Source: Chitinophagaceae bacterium (lineage in GTDB: Bacteria > Bacteroidota > Bacteroidia > Chitinophagales > Chitinophagaceae). From it: a stretch of 9,578 nucleotides of DNA. The notes under the pieces are model-generated. The model did no database searches and was not told where the DNA came from. It worked only from the letters and a program-made list of their open reading frames with translations. Below, piece by piece: positions 5,550-9,578 of the stretch. The DNA is taken from contig JAACZX010000059.1 in assembly GCA_009996555.1 (NCBI GenBank), positions 1 to 9,578 on the forward strand, written 5' to 3'. A program made the translations under genes and the position numbers. Numbering within the stretch: position 1 is the stretch's first letter; every line of letters starts with the position of its first letter.

Positions 5550-8345
5550 ATGCTTCAACGCCGTAAAGTTAGTTATAAATCTGTTTTCATCACTGTTGTA
5601 ACAGCGCTGTTGCTCTATGGGCTAACGGTGAGTGGTCGTTCTTCATTTTATACAAGCAATGGTTTTCTGCAAGCTTTAACATTTTCTGCTGCTGATACAA
5701 CACCTGTAAAACCGGTGAAACAGCAACCTGATGCAGCTCCTGCTTTACAGACGAAACAAAAAACTTCAGCAACAACGAACAGATTGTTAAATGATACTAT
5801 TCCGCAAAAAAAAGATACAACGGGCATTGTCGATTCTTTACAGCGAAAAGATTCATTGGTGCAAAAGGTCGATACGTTTAATTTCAGGATCTCCAGAGAT
5901 TCCATTGATGCGCCTGTTGATTTTGAGGCAGAGGACTCATTGATCGTTGATATACCTGAAAAGCAGATCTATTTATATAATAAAGCATCGGTAAAGTTTA
6001 AAGATGTGGCGCTTGATGCATCTGTTATTAAACTCGATCAGCCCACACAAATCCTCACAGCATTTTTTACAAAAGATACAGCAGGCAAACGCATTGGTGT
6101 GCCCACGTTTAAACAGGGCGAAAGCGCTTTTACATCTGATACCATCCGTTATAATTTTAAAACACAGCGTGGGTTAACCATTGGCACATACACACAGGAA
6201 GGGGAGATGTTTGTGTATACAGAAAAAGCAAAACGCATCAGCCCCACTGTATTCTTTGCAGAAAGAGCAAGGTTCACCGTTTGTAATTATGATACACCGC
6301 ATTTTGCCTTTCGGGCAAAGAAAGTAAAATTCATCAGCAACAAAGTAGCCGTAACAGGATTGGTGCGGCCCGAGTTTGAAAATGTTCCGATTCCTTTAGG
6401 CTTACCGTTTGGTTTGTTTCCGTTGAAGCAGGGCAGAAGAACAGGATTGCTGCCACCGCAGCCGGTTGCAAATGATCAGCTGGGGTTTGGTTTAGAAGGA
6501 TTGGGGTATTATAAAACCTTTGGTGATTACTGGGATGCCACCATTCGTGCAAATGTGTACTCTTACGGATCGTACAGTTTGTTCCTGAACCCGAATTACC
6601 GGAGAAGATACAGGTACAACGGAGGTTTCAACATCAGTTATCTCAATACCAAGATCGGGTTTAAGGGTGATCCTGATTATGTTCCTGCCACACGTAACTT
6701 CTCTGTGCAATGGAATCACAGCCTTGATGGTAAAGCAAGACCGGGACAAACATTCAGTGCCAGCGTAAATGTGGCTACAAGTTTATTCAACCGTTATTTC
6801 CCTAATAATGCAGCACAGAACTTTAATAATATGCTGCAGTCTTCCATTGCTTACCAGCGCACATGGGCAGGCAAGCCGTTTAACTTATCTGTAGCCGCAA
6901 ACCATAGCCAGAATACAAACCAAAAGCAGTACAACATCAGCTTGCCCGATATTGGTTTTACGGTGAATACACTTTATCCTTTTCAAAAGAAAGAGTTTGT
7001 TGGTACGCCAAAATGGTATGAAAAGCTTGGGGTATCTTATAACGGTACATTCCGTAACCAGCTGTCGTTTACCGATTCTACATTTAATGTGAAGCATTTG
7101 CTTGATACGCTTACCTGGAGCGCACGCCACAGTATTCCTATTCAGTTATCATTGCCATCGTTAGGCCCGTTACAGGTTGGTCCGGCTATCAGTTATGATG
7201 AAACATGGCATTCCCGCACTTTCATCCGCAAATGGAACCCGGCAACAAAATCGGTGGAGACCGTGAGCCAAAAAGGATTTTACCAGGAGCGGCAAATGAG
7301 TTTTGGTCTCAACTTCAGCACGGCACTGTTTGGTAAGATTGATTTTAAGAAAGGAAATGTAAAAGCCATACGCCATGTAGTTCGTCCAACATTTGGGATG
7401 GGGTACCGTCCGGATATGAACCGCAGTAAATGGTACCTGGCACAGGTTGATTCTACCGGCAGGCAAATGTGGTTCGATAAATTCAATGGTACGCAGGTAA
7501 CAAGTATTCCTGAAGGACGTTCTGGTTCTATCAACTTTGCGATTGATAATAACCTGGAGATGAAAGTGCGTGATAAAAAAGATACGTCTGAAGCAGGCGA
7601 TAAAAAAGTGAGACTGATCGACGGATTTGGTGTGAGCACGAGTTATAATCTCCTGGCTGATTCATTTGCTTTAAGTGATTTTAATTTTTACCTGCGCAGT
7701 AACCTCTTTGATAAAGTGAGCATCACCGCAGGTGCAAATGTTTCACCCTACCAGATTGATCCCAAAACAGGATTCAGGAAACAGCAATATGCATGGCAGG
7801 CCGATAAGTTTTCTCTGGGACGTTTTACCAATGGTTTTGTTGCTGTGAGTACGCAATTCAAGAGCAAGCCCAAAGATGAAAAGAAAGAAAAAGAAAAGCA
7901 GGAGCTTGCCAAAAATCAACGGAACGATCTTGATGAACAAAGCCGTGAATTAAATGCCATACAGCGCAACTCAAATGAGTTTGCTGATTTTAATATTCCG
8001 TGGAGTTTGAACCTGAGTTATTCTCTCAACTTAACACGACAGCTGAAACGTGATTATTCTGGTTTTGAAACAATGGTTACCCAGTCTATTAACTTTAATG
8101 GTGATTTTAATCTCACTGAAAAGTGGAAGTTCCAGGCAAGCGGCACATTTGATATACAAACAAAAACGCTGCAATACCTCACTACTTCTGTTTCAAGAGA
8201 TCTGCATTGCTGGCAAATGGCCATCAATGTTACGCCGTTTGGTATTTACCGTTCGTTCAGCATCAGCATCAATCCAAAATCAAACCTGCTGCGTGATCTG
8301 CGGATCAACCGTTCAAGGTTCTTCTATAATTTACCGGGACAGTAA
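5550..8345 (+). CDS. lptD: LPS-assembly outer-membrane protein LptD
   Basis: Outer-membrane barrel of 931 residues that inserts LPS into the outer leaflet at the end of the Lpt pathway. The N-terminus is MLQRRKVSYK followed by a hydrophobic segment (about 11-28), a signal peptide with an unclear cut site. Residues about 45-130 form a low-complexity D-S/T-rich spacer. An OstA-like periplasmic domain covers about 130-270 (KQIYLYNKASVKFKDV, then FTVCNYDTPHFAFRAKKVKF). The barrel begins near VRPEFENVPIPLGLPFGLFP (about 272-291) and runs to the end, with strands rich in alternating aromatic residues. Exactly two cysteines are present, Cys245 in the periplasmic domain and Cys887 in LHCWQM near the end. 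A charged stretch at 771-811 interrupts the barrel. An in-frame ATG at 5517 would add 11 residues, but a -7 promoter element lies inside that extension. It is divergent from the amidase gene and ends 7 bases before the convergent acyltransferase gene. Its partner LptE is not in the window. Confidence 0.93.
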   Translation: MLQRRKVSYKSVFITVVTALLLYGLTVSGRSSFYTSNGFLQALTFSAADTTPVKPVKQQPDAAPALQTKQKTSATTNRLLNDTIPQKKDTTGIVDSLQRKDSLVQKVDTFNFRISRDSIDAPVDFEAEDSLIVDIPEKQIYLYNKASVKFKDVALDASVIKLDQPTQILTAFFTKDTAGKRIGVPTFKQGESAFTSDTIRYNFKTQRGLTIGTYTQEGEMFVYTEKAKRISPTVFFAERARFTVCNYDTPHFAFRAKKVKFISNKVAVTGLVRPEFENVPIPLGLPFGLFPLKQGRRTGLLPPQPVANDQLGFGLEGLGYYKTFGDYWDATIRANVYSYGSYSLFLNPNYRRRYRYNGGFNISYLNTKIGFKGDPDYVPATRNFSVQWNHSLDGKARPGQTFSASVNVATSLFNRYFPNNAAQNFNNMLQSSIAYQRTWAGKPFNLSVAANHSQNTNQKQYNISLPDIGFTVNTLYPFQKKEFVGTPKWYEKLGVSYNGTFRNQLSFTDSTFNVKHLLDTLTWSARHSIPIQLSLPSLGPLQVGPAISYDETWHSRTFIRKWNPATKSVETVSQKGFYQERQMSFGLNFSTALFGKIDFKKGNVKAIRHVVRPTFGMGYRPDMNRSKWYLAQVDSTGRQMWFDKFNGTQVTSIPEGRSGSINFAIDNNLEMKVRDKKDTSEAGDKKVRLIDGFGVSTSYNLLADSFALSDFNFYLRSNLFDKVSITAGANVSPYQIDPKTGFRKQQYAWQADKFSLGRFTNGFVAVSTQFKSKPKDEKKEKEKQELAKNQRNDLDEQSRELNAIQRNSNEFADFNIPWSLNLSYSLNLTRQLKRDYSGFETMVTQSINFNGDFNLTEKWKFQASGTFDIQTKTLQYLTTSVSRDLHCWQMAINVTPFGIYRSFSISINPKSNLLRDLRINRSRFFYNLPGQ

Positions 8346-8352
8346 CGAAGGA

Positions 8353-9096
8353 TCAGCGATGTGTTTCAATGTAGTTCCACATTTGCTGAAATACAGTTTC
8401 CCGTAATGACTTTACATCTTCTTTCTGTAAGCTGTCTGTTTCAACAGCATCAAGAAAATGCATTTCAATTTTTGATGGCCAGAAGTAAAATGTTTTATGC
8501 TGCGGCAATACTTTTTTTGTGTTGAACAATACAGCGGGTATAATGGGTTTGCCGGTTTCTACTGCCAGGCGAAAAGCTCCATCTTTAAATTCTTTTAATG
8601 GCTGATTGGTTTTGTTCCTTGTGCCTTCGGGATAAATACACATGTGCAATCCCATATCAAGCACACGTTTCATATACGCATAACTCTTTAGCCTGCTTTC
8701 CTCACTCTTCCGGTCAACCAATACACTTCCCCTTCGATAAATGATACCAAACAAAGGAATTTTTGCCATTTCAATTTTAGCAATGGTTTTATTGGCGCCC
8801 GGTATGCCCGGCGATGTTACGGGTACATCCATAAACGAGTTGTGGTTACACACCACTACATAGTTCTGGTCTTTTTTGAATTTTTCTTTTCCTTTTATCC
8901 GCAAGCGTATTCCGGCAAGTGGCAGCCATACAGCCATCCAGCCTCTTGAAAGCGAAATGAACCAGTGTGTACGTTTAGGTTCAGGCAAAAGACCAATGAG
9001 CCATGCTGGCAATAAAATAATAAGCATGGTGGCAATAAAAGTGAGTAATGCCCATGCGGCAAATATCCGTCCGAGTATATTCTTTACAACGTTCAT
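8353..9096 (-). CDS. plsC: 1-acyl-sn-glycerol-3-phosphate acyltransferase (PlsC family)
   Basis: Membrane acyltransferase of 247 residues that adds the second acyl chain to lysophosphatidic acid, giving phosphatidic acid for phospholipid synthesis. An N-terminal hydrophobic hairpin (about 12-37) anchors it to the inner membrane. The four family motifs are in order: NHNSFMD (catalytic His85 and Asp90 of HX4D), [12 protein letters not shown] (118-129), IYPEGTR (154-160), and KPIIPAVL (183-190). The ATG at 9096 overlaps the ung stop codon by four bases (ATGA), so the two genes are very likely translated in coupling. Its TGA lies only 7 bases from the lptD stop on the other strand, leaving no room for a separate terminator. 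The family also includes enzymes that act on ornithine lipids or other acyl acceptors, so the exact substrate is inferred from the family. Confidence 0.92.
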   Translation of the reverse strand: MNVVKNILGRIFAAWALLTFIATMLIILLPAWLIGLLPEPKRTHWFISLSRGWMAVWLPLAGIRLRIKGKEKFKKDQNYVVVCNHNSFMDVPVTSPGIPGANKTIAKIEMAKIPLFGIIYRRGSVLVDRKSEESRLKSYAYMKRVLDMGLHMCIYPEGTRNKTNQPLKEFKDGAFRLAVETGKPIIPAVLFNTKKVLPQHKTFYFWPSKIEMHFLDAVETDSLQKEDVKSLRETVFQQMWNYIETHR

Positions 9097-9578
9097 GGCA
9101 GTTTCCAGTCAATTGGTGCGTGACCTTCCTTGAGTAACAGTTCGTTTGTTTTTGAAAAATGTTTACAGCCAAAAAAGCCGTTATAAGCGCTGAGTGGCGA
9201 TGGGTGGGCTGCTTTCAACACATGATGTTTGGTTTCATCAACCAGGCTTTGTTTTTCCTGTGCAAACTTGCCCCACAGCAAAAACACCACGCCTTTTTTT
9301 TCATCGGATATTTTACGGATAACAGCATTGGTAAAATTTTCCCAACCAATTTTTGAATGGCTGGCGGCTTCGTTTGCCCTTACCGTTAAAAATGCATTGA
9401 GCAAAAGCACGCCCTGCTGCGCCCACTTGGTGAGGTTGCCATAGTTTGGCTGCATGCCAATACCAATATCCGATTCTATTTCTTTATAAATATTGATGAG
9501 GGAGGGAGGAGGCTGCACGCCATCCTGCACCGAAAAACAAAGGCCATGCGCCTGGCCTGCACCATGATAAGGATCTTG
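9093..9578 (-). CDS. ung: Uracil-DNA glycosylase, family 1 (5' end cut off)
   Basis: Removes uracil from DNA at the start of base-excision repair, in the cytoplasm. The frame is open from the right edge, where it starts inside the catalytic motif: QDPYHG (the GQDPYH motif, with the catalytic Asp), followed by [11 protein letters not shown], which supplies the uracil-stacking Phe. Further on come [11 protein letters not shown] (usually LLLNTVLTV, with the uracil-contacting Asn present) and the DNA-intercalating loop HPSPLSA with its conserved His. The visible part is 161 residues; about 60 N-terminal residues lie beyond the window compared with E. coli Ung (229). It ends HAPIDWKLP and its TGA overlaps the plsC start. 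A GTG within the visible part (9530) is not the start, because the motif upstream of it is essential. Confidence 0.96.
   Translation of the reverse strand, partial: QDPYHGAGQAHGLCFSVQDGVQPPPSLINIYKEIESDIGIGMQPNYGNLTKWAQQGVLLLNAFLTVRANEAASHSKIGWENFTNAVIRKISDEKKGVVFLLWGKFAQEKQSLVDETKHHVLKAAHPSPLSAYNGFFGCKHFSKTNELLLKEGHAPIDWKLP

Noticed and set aside
7280..7639. Open frame of 119 codons on the minus strand opposite lptD.
   Set aside because: Shadow of lptD; no start signal, no family resemblance.

Overview
The window reads as chromosome of a member of the Bacteroidota, most likely the Chitinophagales/Chitinophagaceae group; I cannot name a genus. The evidence is the Bacteroidota-type LptD and OstA-like proteins, MCE and amidase genes with the C-terminal and spacer motifs seen in that phylum, moderate-to-low GC, almost no Shine-Dalgarno sequences, and octamers fitting the Bacteroidota -7 promoter element TAnnTTTG in front of several genes. 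Nearly all of the sequence is coding, and no intergenic gap exceeds about 115 bases. I saw no RNA genes, insertion sequences, CRISPR arrays or phage genes.

Layout: a truncated secreted, probably outer-membrane beta-barrel protein (1-169, minus); nhaA Na+/H+ antiporter (215-1372, minus); a large OstA/LptA-like periplasmic protein (1452-3386, minus); an MCE/MlaD-family lipid-transport protein (3387-4376, minus); an N-acetylmuramoyl-L-alanine amidase (4490-5461, minus); a short divergent promoter region; lptD, the LPS-assembly outer-membrane protein (5550-8345, plus); then, convergent with it, a PlsC-type acyltransferase (8353-9096, minus) overlapping the 3' end of ung, uracil-DNA glycosylase (9093 to the right edge, minus).

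The core is a cell-envelope locus. LptD and the OstA-like protein belong to the route that carries LPS to the outer membrane. The MCE protein belongs to the family that moves phospholipids between the membranes. The amidase cuts peptidoglycan, and the acyltransferase makes phosphatidic acid. NhaA and Ung look like housekeeping neighbours without a clear functional tie.

This is a mostly ordinary core-genome region and I do not find a new defence or mobile system. The points most worth a second look are: the junction where the MCE stop codon is followed at once, in the same frame, by a non-ATG start of the OstA-like gene; a promoter plus hairpin that would sit at the very 5' end of the MCE transcript; promoter octamers that move the lptD start downstream and make nhaA potentially leaderless; the two-cysteine pattern of LptD; and similar D-S/T-rich spacers in LptD and the OstA-like protein.
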